A DNA stretch of 64,000 nucleotides, taken from contig NZ_FORY01000005.1 of NCBI RefSeq assembly GCF_900114135.1, positions 186,001-250,000 on the forward strand. The letters are read 5' to 3'. The first letter of the stretch is position 1; each line of letters opens with the position of its first letter. The stretch is from Celeribacter halophilus. Its GTDB lineage: Bacteria > Pseudomonadota > Alphaproteobacteria > Rhodobacterales > Rhodobacteraceae. Made by a program: the position numbers and the translations under genes. Shown here in pieces: positions 44,774 to 53,043 of the stretch. Below the pieces are notes generated by a model, which saw nothing but the letters and a program-made list of their open reading frames with translations, did not search any database and had not been told where the DNA came from.

Positions 44774-46916
44774 CGCTGAACCTCCATTCGGGTTGGGTAT
44801 CTTCGGGCAGCTCGGGCTGGCCAGGGGCATCGTCAACCGGGGATGAGCCCTCGACGCTTGTCCCCTCTGATGTAGCAATTTCGGAGAGCCTGCCGGTCAG
44901 GCTTGCCGTCCCTACAACAGAAGGTTTCTCTCGGACCTCGCCGGGGACGACTCCGAAACTCAGGCCGTAGAAGCTTTCGTGCTCTGCTCTGCGAATATCT
45001 TTCGCGGAAACGGTAAGTGGGCCAATCTGCCGCCATGCACGTTGGTTATCATCGATTTGCTTAATGCGTTCGAGTGCCGCGTCGACGATTTCGATATGTA
45101 GGCGTGCGGCAGCCTTGTTCGAACGTCGCAGTTCCCGGATCATCGCCTCCCAAACAGCGAGCGAACTACCACGCGCATTCGGCAAGCCAGCCGGGATTGT
45201 ATGCCATGCATCGTCGAACCATGCAGAGACGTATCCCATGTCCTCAGGGTCTATACGTAGATCGATCTGTTGCGCACCGCGACGCTGGAAAAAGGTTGCA
45301 AGATTGCGACTGGTGTAGGCAATGCCACAGACCAGTACGCCGTGCCGACCAAGCTGACGTTTCAGAGGAATACCAAGAAAATGGCGCAGGATATGGGGTG
45401 ACTTGGCAGGGCTATGTCCGTAGAGTCCCATCAACCGGTCCCAGGTATCGGCGGGCGTAGCATACTCCAAGCCACGATGCTCTCGGTGGTGGTAGATATC
45501 GACGACGAAACGGACCAGCACCTCTACGATGCTGTCCGCGGTATGAACCACATATTTGTCAGAAGGATAGTCGCCGCGTTCTTGCGGATTGCTAAATGTT
45601 CTGCCGGTCAGAAACTGCATTAGCTCGGTGCCGAATGTACGAAAGACGCGTTCAATGCGGCCACGCAGCTTGGGCACGCCGGCTGGCAGCACTTCATACC
45701 CGATCCCAAGGTCCGTGAGCGCGGCCTTGAAGTCCGCGTTAACAAACGAACTTCCGTTATCCACGGCCACGTTGAAAATGTGACCGTGCTCGCTCCACTC
45801 CTTCTTGCACCCAAGCTGTTTCGATATCTCGCTCTTGTTCCGCATAGCCAACCATAAGGTTGCCAATGCTGTCTCGACGGCAGACTCTGTTCTGCTCATC
45901 TTTATGGCCAAGATTACTCTCGTCGCCGCGTCGATGGCGACGCAGACCCAGAAGCGCCCTTTCCGAAGTTCATCGAACTTCGGGTCGCTAACGTCGACTC
46001 CAGATTCCTCCAGCAGGGCGATGAGGTCGATCAGCCACTCGTCCATTTCGATGCGCTGCAAAGGTGCTTCGATCTCAAGGCCCTGACCGTAAGGTCCCAA
46101 CTTGTTCTTAGCCACTGCTACCCCTTCTCGGGCCGCGCAGACCTCGAACTGATCGAGATCTGCAATGCGTCGTCGTACCGTGTTTTCAGAAACCTCCCGC
46201 TCCGGCAGTTGACCGCTGAACACAAGCGACTTGTTTAATTCTCGAATAACTCGATTTGCCTCATCCGCGATGTGCGGAATATGGACGCGGCCTGGATGCA
46301 GATATGTCTTGATTGCCGTTTGTATGGCACTCTCGACCTGAGGCGAGACCCGCTTGGCATTAACGCCGTTGAACCGGCTTTTCTTGACGAAACACATGGG
46401 ATCATGTGTTTTCTGCCACTCCCGCACCCAGGCCATAAGAGCTGTCCGGCCCGGATGCTTCATGGCGAGGAGCTTTCCAAGCTCTGCCCCATCCTTGCCA
46501 AGGCGTATCTGCTCCAGAATCTTGGCCTCGACGCGCTTACCCAATTCAGGGAGGAATGCGGCGCAGCGGTCATTGGAACGGCTTACTTCACCATCTGCTT
46601 CCGCATCGAGAAAGCACTCAACGTAAACCTGCTTGCGGAAAATCTGAGCCTTTTCGGCTGCGCCCATCCGGCTGATAAGCGCGCTGCCCGCCAAGGCTCG
46701 GCGGGCAGCTTGCGCACCAGAAAAATACCCGTACTCAATGGATGCCTGACACTCATCAATCATGCGCTTGACATCGGCGTGGCTGAAACAAAGAAGTTCC
46801 GAGCTACCATCCAAAGGACGCAATTCCAGCGTGCTATCCGAGACGGCACAGACCACATGCACGGTGCTGCCAGCGACCAGCGCATCTGATTTGTTGATAC
46901 GTAGCCTGACTGCCAT
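44754..46916 (-). CDS. tnsB: TnsB-family DDE transposase
   Basis: 720-aa retroviral-integrase-fold transposase that binds the ends and joins 3' strands to the target. Catalytic triad visible: D292 (RIEMDEWL), D386 (VAVDNGSSF) and E422 (LRGRIERVF), with the canonical 35 residues between the second D and E. N-terminal helical DNA-binding region and a C-terminal acidic tail (about 660-720) for TnsC contact. ATG overlaps the tnsA TAA as TAATG on the coding strand. Confidence 0.93.
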   Translation of the reverse strand: MAVRLRINKSDALVAGSTVHVVCAVSDSTLELRPLDGSSELLCFSHADVKRMIDECQASIEYGYFSGAQAARRALAGSALISRMGAAEKAQIFRKQVYVECFLDAEADGEVSRSNDRCAAFLPELGKRVEAKILEQIRLGKDGAELGKLLAMKHPGRTALMAWVREWQKTHDPMCFVKKSRFNGVNAKRVSPQVESAIQTAIKTYLHPGRVHIPHIADEANRVIRELNKSLVFSGQLPEREVSENTVRRRIADLDQFEVCAAREGVAVAKNKLGPYGQGLEIEAPLQRIEMDEWLIDLIALLEESGVDVSDPKFDELRKGRFWVCVAIDAATRVILAIKMSRTESAVETALATLWLAMRNKSEISKQLGCKKEWSEHGHIFNVAVDNGSSFVNADFKAALTDLGIGYEVLPAGVPKLRGRIERVFRTFGTELMQFLTGRTFSNPQERGDYPSDKYVVHTADSIVEVLVRFVVDIYHHREHRGLEYATPADTWDRLMGLYGHSPAKSPHILRHFLGIPLKRQLGRHGVLVCGIAYTSRNLATFFQRRGAQQIDLRIDPEDMGYVSAWFDDAWHTIPAGLPNARGSSLAVWEAMIRELRRSNKAAARLHIEIVDAALERIKQIDDNQRAWRQIGPLTVSAKDIRRAEHESFYGLSFGVVPGEVREKPSVVGTASLTGRLSEIATSEGTSVEGSSPVDDAPGQPELPEDTQPEWRFSDEGEQE

Positions 46917-47608
46917 TAGCGCACCTCCGGCATTGAGAGCATGCTGGCCTCGGTCACGGGAAGGGACAGGTTCGTCATGGCGATCCCGTCGAAAACCGCC
47001 TTGAAGCCTGCACGGAATGCCCGCCCCTGTAGGCCGGTCGCGGCGACGACCTGCCCCAGAGACGTTTCACAGTTCATGCCTCGAAGTATCTGCTGAACCA
47101 CTAAGTCAGCTTCGACATCCTCAGCCTGCCGGAACATATGAAGCAACTCTGCATTGCGCACTTCCGCCGCGGAGAAGCTACTGTCCATCACGAGTAGCGC
47201 GTCGTCGGCGAACTGCTTCGCAGTCTGTGCCTTGATCAGCGCAAACTCTCGGTCGAACCCATTTCGTTCGGCCAACGCACCCGGCTTGACGGCGATCGCG
47301 ATCTTTTTCCCGTCTTCTAACGTGACAAGATAGTCGAAGGTATGAGATGTGGCCTTGCCCACCTGGTTTCGGTAGGTGATCTGCGGCGGCTGATCCCAGA
47401 TATTGACGACAGTTCTCTGCGACAGCAGCACCAAGAGGCACTTCCGCTCAAGGTCGCTTTCAAAGATGAGCTGCCGCCAAGCCGTTCCTGCACGCAGTTT
47501 CGCGATCACGAACCCGCGTCCGCTTGCTCGAGATCGTGCCGGAAACATCCGCGTCGCGCGGGTTCGCTCCGGGGGGACATAAGGTCCCCCGAAATCATTG
47601 TCATACAT
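46916..47608 (-). CDS. tnsA: TnsA-like endonuclease, possibly catalytically altered
   Basis: 230-aa TnsA family protein, the partner that cuts 5' ends in Tn7 for cut-and-paste movement. N-terminal nuclease fold: FESDLERKCL (E54), HTFDYLV (D92), then KKIAIAVKPG (K108). The residue two before the Lys, Glu or Gln in active TnsA (ExK/QxK), is Ala106. The C-terminal half (about 120-230) is the helical TnsC/TnsB-contact region. The start at 47608 opens the tnsABC-tniQ operon. Confidence 0.87.
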   Translation of the reverse strand: MYDNDFGGPYVPPERTRATRMFPARSRASGRGFVIAKLRAGTAWRQLIFESDLERKCLLVLLSQRTVVNIWDQPPQITYRNQVGKATSHTFDYLVTLEDGKKIAIAVKPGALAERNGFDREFALIKAQTAKQFADDALLVMDSSFSAAEVRNAELLHMFRQAEDVEADLVVQQILRGMNCETSLGQVVAATGLQGRAFRAGFKAVFDGIAMTNLSLPVTEASMLSMPEVR

Positions 47609-47736
47609 TGGCTATTATACCCTGCACGGGAGGCATGCCTCCTGGTACGATGGGTTCCTCTTTCATTGAGACACGGGGCCCCGGCCCACAGAATCCACTG
47701 CACGCTTGACCAGGGCCGAAAGTTGAGTCATGAATG

Positions 47737-47808
47737 AGGTGTATCGGGCTTCAACTTGATACACCTAAAGGGCCTCTGGAGCTGTAACTCCGAGGCCTTT
47801 TGCTTTTT
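47737..47808. terminator. Two hairpins between tnsA and the Ner-like gene
   Basis: AGGTGTATC / GATACACCT (47737-47745, 47758-47766) is a perfect 9-bp stem. GGCCTC-t-GGAG / CTCC-GAGGCC (47771-47796) is followed on the plus strand by TTTTGCTTTTT. On the minus strand they separate the Ner-like gene from tnsA and may stop or attenuate read-through into the transposase operon. Confidence 0.6.
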
Positions 47809-48051
47809 CTAGGCCATGATTACTCCTTCCTCTTGGAAGTCGGGAAACAAATCCTCCGGCGATGCGCCCACGGCCAAAGCCAGTGCTTTTTCAATGCGCT
47901 GAGATCGGCACATCCGCTTGCCGACCAATGTCAGCGCGGAGTCGCTGACCCCAAGATCGCGCGAGATCTGCGCCAGTGAGGTTCCACGAATCCTGAGTTC
48001 CGCTTTCAGACGCTCATGGGCGTCCAGATCTGCCTTTGTCGGGGTGCGCAA
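47809..48051 (-). CDS. Ner/Nlp-family helix-turn-helix repressor
   Basis: 80-aa DNA-binding protein with the Ner/Nlp pattern (LKAELRIRGTSLAQISRDLG, ALALAVGASPEDLFPDF), like the Mu early-operon repressor. It starts at TTG 48051 with GGAG 8 bp upstream; no ATG is available in frame. Located 200 bp upstream of tnsA in the same direction and divergent from an XRE gene across tandem dyads, so probably controls transposase expression (inference). Confidence 0.75.
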   Translation of the reverse strand: MRTPTKADLDAHERLKAELRIRGTSLAQISRDLGVSDSALTLVGKRMCRSQRIEKALALAVGASPEDLFPDFQEEGVIMA

Positions 48052-48168
48052 GGGGCGATCTCCAGATTGTATGAGAGTGTAAAATGAGCCGAATTCACAC
48101 CCCAGCTAAGGAACTCCACTCGAAGCAGTCAACCCCTCAAGATAATGCAATAAAACAAAAAATTGTCC

Positions 48169-48200
48169 GGACCGATTGGTCCGCACGGACCAATTGGTCC
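48169..48200. promoter_or_regulatory. Tandem GGACC(A/G)ATTGGTCC operators
   Basis: GGACCGATTGGTCC (48169-48182) and GGACCAATTGGTCC (48187-48200), the second a perfect 14-bp palindrome, spaced 18 bp apart. They lie between the divergent Ner-like and XRE genes and are strong candidates for a cooperative repressor site. Confidence 0.65.
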
Positions 48201-48288
48201 ACTTACCTTAAATTATTGACCACTGAGACACTTTCTCAGTTAAGGTTCCTGAGTCGCCTTTTAAGGCTCAATCTTTGGATCAAGGGCT

Positions 48289-48894
48289 TTGGCCAACTCA
48301 GACAAACATTACGAATCGATTGCTAGACAGATAGGTGCGGCCAATCTATTGGCACTTCGTACATCTACCGGCATGAGCCAGCCACATTTCGCTGCGGTCA
48401 TCGGTTTGTCAGACCGCGCACTACGTCGCTACGAACGTGGAGAGCGTGAGCTTCCTCAAAGGACTCGGCTTGCGATCATCCAAGCGTTCAAGATCGATCC
48501 GTTGGCGAGCGATCAGTTAGCCGCTGAGCTTGGATTTGCAGCCACGGACCTCTCATCCCGTCCGATAGGCCAAAAAACGAAGGATGGAAATTTCTGGAAA
48601 TCGTTGAGAAGAGAAAGCCAGGACTTCAGAAAGCGGAACTATTCACCGCTCGGACAGCTTTTTCTAAAGATCCGTGACGAAGTTTATTTCTGCGCGACGA
48701 TTTATTTCATGATGCAGAACATCGCCTTGGCCTTCGATCTCCCCTTCGGTTTCGAAATTAATGGCATCAACTGGATGTTTTTAGGCTCCTTCGGGGTGAT
48801 CTTGCTCCTACTCCCATCCGTCGTCGCAGAGTTGCCCATAATAAAGGCGTCACAGTACATTCTCAGAAACTCTAAGGCGCGCATGTCGCCGTAA
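48289..48894 (+). CDS. XRE-family regulator with C-terminal membrane segments
   Basis: 201-aa protein. A helix-turn-helix spans about 12-70 (LLALRTSTGMSQPHFAAVIG, LSDRALRRYERGEREL); a linker follows, then two hydrophobic segments at about 130-155 and 160-182 (IYFMMQNIALAFDL, WMFLGSFGVILLLLPSVVAE). It thus appears to be a membrane-tethered DNA-binding protein. Start TTG with AAGGG nearby. It diverges from the Ner-like gene over the tandem dyads, suggesting a regulatory pair for the transposon. Confidence 0.7.
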   Translation: MANSDKHYESIARQIGAANLLALRTSTGMSQPHFAAVIGLSDRALRRYERGERELPQRTRLAIIQAFKIDPLASDQLAAELGFAATDLSSRPIGQKTKDGNFWKSLRRESQDFRKRNYSPLGQLFLKIRDEVYFCATIYFMMQNIALAFDLPFGFEINGINWMFLGSFGVILLLLPSVVAELPIIKASQYILRNSKARMSP

Positions 48895-49030
48895 CGCAAC
48901 AGCATTCATAACGCAGAAGGGGCGGATTGCCGACATTCGCTACAGATGCGCGATCATTGGTTCTCAAAGTGAAAAGCCGACATTCATCCCCTACCTGCGC
49001 AGTAGCTCTTGCCGCGCTATGCACCAAGGT

Positions 49031-49064
49031 CAGCTATGCGCAGGATAGAGACCTTTGCAAAGTC
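49031..49064 (+). repeat. Dispersed repeat A, copy 2
   Basis: 34 bp ending GACCTTTGCAAAGTC, same strand and near-identical to 35793-35825. Confidence 0.7.
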
Positions 49065-49082
49065 GTGGTCAGCGGGCCACCT

Positions 49083-49140
49083 TGATGGGGCGAACGGCCC
49101 TAAGCGGTCATTAGCAAGGATCAGCATTGCCGCAGCGCGG
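49083..49140 (+). repeat. Dispersed repeat B, copy 1
   Basis: 58 bp alignable with 50888-50950 through ACGGCCCT--GCGGTCATT, GCA-AGGATCA and ATTGCCGCA/ATGCCGCA segments. Confidence 0.6.
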
Positions 49141-49526
49141 CTTCCCCATACCGGACCTTCATGGCGTAGCGCAGCACAAACCAGGGCCCCAAGGTCAGCA
49201 GTGCGCAGAAAACGGCCAGCCAAGACCATAGACCGCCGCGCAGGGTGTCGCTCCCTTTTTAACCTGGTCGGTCGCTCAGGCCTTGGCGATGCAGTCGATT
49301 AGCGCGCCGAAGAACGGTCATTCGTTCTTCCCCGAAGAATGCCCTCTCTTCCGAACTCACCCTGCGCGCACCATAGGGACCCTCGCCAGGAATAAGCGTC
49401 AATCACGAATGCCACATACGCTCGCTAGATTCGGTGATCCGATGCTTGAGGCTCTTGCAAGTTACTGTCTATAAATAGATGTTTGCATGGTGTTTAGAGC
49501 TTACTTCGGGGCCTGAGGGGATTGGA

Positions 49527-49958
49527 ATGGTGGTGTCAGAGGAGTTGCAACAAATAATATCTGTGGTCGCAGAAGCTGGATTCGAACACTTAGTGGGAGA
49601 CATTCTGAGCTACGCACTTGGGCAACCGAATTCTTTCTTTGAAGGGGGCGATGATAGCGAAAAATGCCTCGAGCCGGAGGGTCAGATATTACGCGCAGTC
49701 GACTTCTTACGTTTTCAAACGTCTATTGCCGAAATGCACCTGAACGATGCCGAGAGTTTTGCGAACAACCTTCTAGAAGGCGGCAATACCTCAATCGCCT
49801 TTCTCCCATCACCGCAAGATGAATCACATCCAGAAGGTGGCTCGAAATCTGATTTTAGCGAGGGGTTGAGGGAGAAATGGGATGAGAATTCGAGGCTAGA
49901 AACTATTGCCAACCTCGAGACTATACTTAAAGACATTGAGAGAAGCGGATCAAAATAG
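49527..49958 (+). CDS. Acidic protein of unknown function, first gene of nuclease pair
   Basis: 143-aa acidic protein, mostly helical by composition (SEELQQIISVVAEAGFEHLV at the N-terminus, LETIANLETILKDIERSGSK at the C-terminus), with a disordered Ser/Asp/Glu middle. The ATG at 49527 has GAGGGG 6 bp upstream; the upstream ATG at 49479 lacks one. Its TAG overlaps the GTG start of the next gene, so the two are translationally coupled and probably act together. Family not recognised. Confidence 0.6.
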   Translation: MVVSEELQQIISVVAEAGFEHLVGDILSYALGQPNSFFEGGDDSEKCLEPEGQILRAVDFLRFQTSIAEMHLNDAESFANNLLEGGNTSIAFLPSPQDESHPEGGSKSDFSEGLREKWDENSRLETIANLETILKDIERSGSK

Positions 49959-50755
49959 TGCCCCTTTCACCGAACCAAATAGCACAGCTTCGACAAGTAC
50001 TGCAGAATTTATCGGCCGCAAATTCAATTGCATCCGTCCCCGGAGGGCCGGGAAAAGCGCTTGAGGCATGGGTTTTTATGGCACTAGCCGATGCTGCGAA
50101 CAGGCTTCCGACCTGGCGGGTCACATTGCGGCAAGGCGATGGCTCTCCGCTACCTGCCGGAGGCAGATTTCTGTTCTCTGGCGGTCCGTCAAGCCTGCCA
50201 CGTGTGGTTGGTGATGCCTGCTTCGCTCGGATCGAACGCGTCGATGGAGCACCACTTGTGCTTGAATTGCACCATGGCCTACAGCACGTGGGAAGAAGTA
50301 GAGCAAGGCATGAATGGGATATTGCGTTATTGCCCCAACAGATAGCGGACCACATTAGATTGGGTAATGGAACATACCCTAAGGGGCTCCCCTTTTTGGG
50401 AATTGAGTGCAAAGACAAATCCAGCTCCGGTGATGCCAATGAGATGCGACAAACGCTCGCCAGAATGTTTGATCTAGCTCATGTAAGCCAGCTTCGACTT
50501 CCTAATTGCGCTAGATTGATGAGTGAGACTGGAGCATTCGGCATTGGTAGGAGATGGCCAACGTATGCCGCGAATTTTTCTAATGGATATTTTGGTATTG
50601 TGAGGGTTGGGGGATTTCAGCTGGGAGCTCGTCAGATGAGTGATTATTATTCTATTGGTCAGGTTGGGCAAATTAACCAGAACACCACTGCCACCTTGAA
50701 TGCTCTCGAATCCATAATGACGAGAGTTCTGAGCCGGATTGATCGATTATATTAG
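49958..50755 (+). CDS. Putative PD-(D/E)XK nuclease
   Basis: 265-aa protein with a plausible restriction-endonuclease-like core: E36 (GKALEAWVF), D121 (HEWDIALLP) and E150-x-K152 (FLGIECKDK), in the order and spacing of PD-(D/E)XK enzymes. The C-terminal region is Gly/Asn/Gln-rich with a final helix. GTG start overlaps the preceding stop. AT-richer than the chromosome. Probably the effector of a two-gene defence system (inference); no specific family identified. Confidence 0.6.
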   Translation: MPLSPNQIAQLRQVLQNLSAANSIASVPGGPGKALEAWVFMALADAANRLPTWRVTLRQGDGSPLPAGGRFLFSGGPSSLPRVVGDACFARIERVDGAPLVLELHHGLQHVGRSRARHEWDIALLPQQIADHIRLGNGTYPKGLPFLGIECKDKSSSGDANEMRQTLARMFDLAHVSQLRLPNCARLMSETGAFGIGRRWPTYAANFSNGYFGIVRVGGFQLGARQMSDYYSIGQVGQINQNTTATLNALESIMTRVLSRIDRLY

Positions 50756-51088
50756 GGCGGGCCTTCTACTTGGTATGAGCGTGAACGCGGCGGGAGAACG
50801 GAAATGATGATCGGGGCGTACTTGGCAACGAGCGTCATCCCTTGCCGGTCTGCGCTGCAGAGCCGCAAGTCCGCAATCCGCCCTTCGTGATGGACCGACA
50901 CTTACGGCCCTTTGCGGTCATTGGCAGAGGATCATCATGCCGCATTGCGGACCTCCCAAAGCAGACGTCCGTACATGGCCAGAATTCAACTAGACAAAAA
51001 TCATGTTTGCCACACTCGGATGCTCAACCTTTAGGTGTGTACTTTTCGTCTGATCGCGCTTTAGAGTGCCAGTATTTGGGAGGCATCC
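50756..51088. other. Gene-free joint with repeat B
   Basis: 333 bp with no supportable gene. Holds repeat B copy 2 (50888-50950) and then AT-richer sequence forming the promoter region of the OLD gene; GGGAGG precedes its ATG. Confidence 0.6.
50888..50950 (+). repeat. Dispersed repeat B, copy 2
   Basis: 63 bp alignable with 49083-49140, same strand. Includes GCGGTCATTGGCAGAGGATC. Confidence 0.6.
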
Positions 51089-52936
51089 ATGCAACTAGTT
51101 ACATTTGAGATTGTGGGTTTTCGAGGTTACCGCGAACTCCGCAAAGTATCTTTGAAAAACCTCACCACCTTTGTAGGAAAAAATGATGCTGGTAAGTCTT
51201 CATTGATGGATGCACTTGACTTGTTTTTTGATGATTCCAAAAAGCTTGACAGAGAAGACTTATGCGTAGACCCAAACATAGACACAGTAGCTCTAACTGC
51301 GGAATTTTTGGAATTTCCAACAGAGCTAGTTTTGGATGCTGCAGCGGCCACAGCCCTCAACTCGGAACATCTTCTTTTTCAAAAAGAAGATGGTCAACGA
51401 GTGTTGAGGGTTGTTAAGGAATACAAGCCGGGCAAAGCTGCAGATGTGTTTGTTGAAGCAACGGCCCCGTTGTTGGAGCAGGGGCACCCGATTTTACTCA
51501 AACAAGCTGATTTGCGGAAACTTGGTCGTGAACTAGGGTTAGAGGAGAGTATTCCAGCAGCTGACCGGGTTAAGAATCCGCCATGGCGCAATGCCATATT
51601 TCAGCACTTTGCGGATGCTGCTCATGGAACTGTCAAAATCCCGATTGCTAAAGATGATGCCAAGAAAATCTGGGACCAGATAAAGCCTCACATTCCTTAC
51701 TTTTGTTTGTTTAAGGTGGACCGTGCGAGTTCTGACCAAGATGGTGAAGCACGTGACCCTTTAGCCGTTGCAGCCAAGATCGCTATTGGAGAACGCGAAG
51801 CTGAAATAAATGCGATTGTTGAGCAAGTACAAGTGCGAGCAAACGAGCTAGTTGAGCGGACATTGCATAAACTTCAAGAGATGGCACCAGAATTAGCTGT
51901 AGGGCTGTCGCCAGACGTATCTGGCCAGCCGAAATGGGACAGCTTTAAAACCACCCTAAAAACTGAAGGGAACATTCCTTTCAATAAGCGGGGGTCGGGT
52001 ACGAAACGCCTTGTACTATTGAATTTTTTTAGAGCAGAAGCCGAGCGCCGTTCCGAAGAAGACGGGCGTGGTGTGATTTACGCCTTCGAAGAACCAGAAA
52101 GCTCACAGCACCCCTCAAACCAACGACTGCTACTGGACAGCTTTAAACGCTTGGCGGAAGGCAACAGTGCCCAAGTGTTACTGACTACCCATTCACCGCT
52201 TGTCGCCCAAAATCTGCCAGCGGTATCCCTCAGGCTTATTACAAAAGAAGCGCAGGGAGCGTGCCCAACAATTGAAGAGGTAAGCGATGAAGGTGAAGCT
52301 GAGCTTCTTTTAAAAATCGCCGATGAATTGGGTGTTCTGCCGGACAACCGAGTAAGGGTGCTAGTGATGGTGGAAGGGCCTAACGATGTTAATTTTTTCG
52401 AAAATATTTTTACTGCTGTGTCCGGCATTGATCCAACTGTTCTTGATATTGCATCTTCTCCACAAGTCGCCCTTGTCCCTATGGGCGGAGCCGATCTAAA
52501 GCACTGGATAACAAGGCAATACCTACAGGGATTTGGTTGCGTTGAATATCATATCTATGATCGGGATTGCGGAGCGGAAGAGGTCGCCGCTTACCAAGCA
52601 TATGTCGATCAAGTTAATGATGCAGACAACGCAAATACGGCTCGACTCACAAGTAAAAGAGAAACGGAGAACTATTTAAGCAGCATCGCCATATTCAACG
52701 AACTAACGATTGAAGTTGATGTAGACGACCAAACAAATGTTCCATTGGCTGTGTCGCAAGCTAGCAAATTAACTGAACTGGCGCCAGATATGGGGCAGGG
52801 TTCAGCTAAACGAATATTGAACACTAAGGTGGCAGCAGGAATGACAGCAGAAATGCTGTCTGAGAGGGATGGTGATGGGGATGTCGTCGGCTGGTTTAGA
52901 GAGATCACGGCGATAGTACAGGCCAACGAAAATTGA
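51089..52936 (+). CDS. OLD-family ATP-dependent nuclease (AAA + TOPRIM)
   Basis: 615-aa protein. An N-terminal ABC/SMC-like ATPase has Walker A GKNDAGKSS (30-38), Walker B IYAFEEPESSQHP (near 335) and H-loop TTHSPLVAQ. The C-terminal TOPRIM nuclease has VLVMVEGPNDVNFF (metal Glu near 433) and YHIYDRDCG (DxD near 490). The domain order is that of OLD/GajA nucleases, often anti-phage. No UvrD-like GajB partner lies next to it, so it is a stand-alone (class 1-like) OLD. Lower GC than flanking genes indicates recent acquisition. Confidence 0.85.
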   Translation: MQLVTFEIVGFRGYRELRKVSLKNLTTFVGKNDAGKSSLMDALDLFFDDSKKLDREDLCVDPNIDTVALTAEFLEFPTELVLDAAAATALNSEHLLFQKEDGQRVLRVVKEYKPGKAADVFVEATAPLLEQGHPILLKQADLRKLGRELGLEESIPAADRVKNPPWRNAIFQHFADAAHGTVKIPIAKDDAKKIWDQIKPHIPYFCLFKVDRASSDQDGEARDPLAVAAKIAIGEREAEINAIVEQVQVRANELVERTLHKLQEMAPELAVGLSPDVSGQPKWDSFKTTLKTEGNIPFNKRGSGTKRLVLLNFFRAEAERRSEEDGRGVIYAFEEPESSQHPSNQRLLLDSFKRLAEGNSAQVLLTTHSPLVAQNLPAVSLRLITKEAQGACPTIEEVSDEGEAELLLKIADELGVLPDNRVRVLVMVEGPNDVNFFENIFTAVSGIDPTVLDIASSPQVALVPMGGADLKHWITRQYLQGFGCVEYHIYDRDCGAEEVAAYQAYVDQVNDADNANTARLTSKRETENYLSSIAIFNELTIEVDVDDQTNVPLAVSQASKLTELAPDMGQGSAKRILNTKVAAGMTAEMLSERDGDGDVVGWFREITAIVQANEN

Positions 52937-53043
52937 TTTTCGGTTTTGGTTTAGATCAATCGAGTCTAACCAAAATCGCGATTGATCATGTCGGTCGGCG
53001 CTGCACAGCACCAATTTGGAAACAGAAAGAGCCCAAAAACTAT

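Larger units (their letters stand above)
48895..49526. other. Gene-free joint with dispersed repeats
   Basis: 632 bp without a convincing gene. It contains dispersed repeat A (49031-49064) and repeat B (49083-49140), plus other GC-rich fragments of the GCGGTCATT family. It separates the regulatory genes from the nuclease cargo. Confidence 0.6.

Noticed and set aside
47809-48894. Toxin-antitoxin pair made of the Ner-like and XRE genes
   Set aside because: The genes are divergent, neither has a toxin-like domain, and the tandem operators fit a regulatory switch better.
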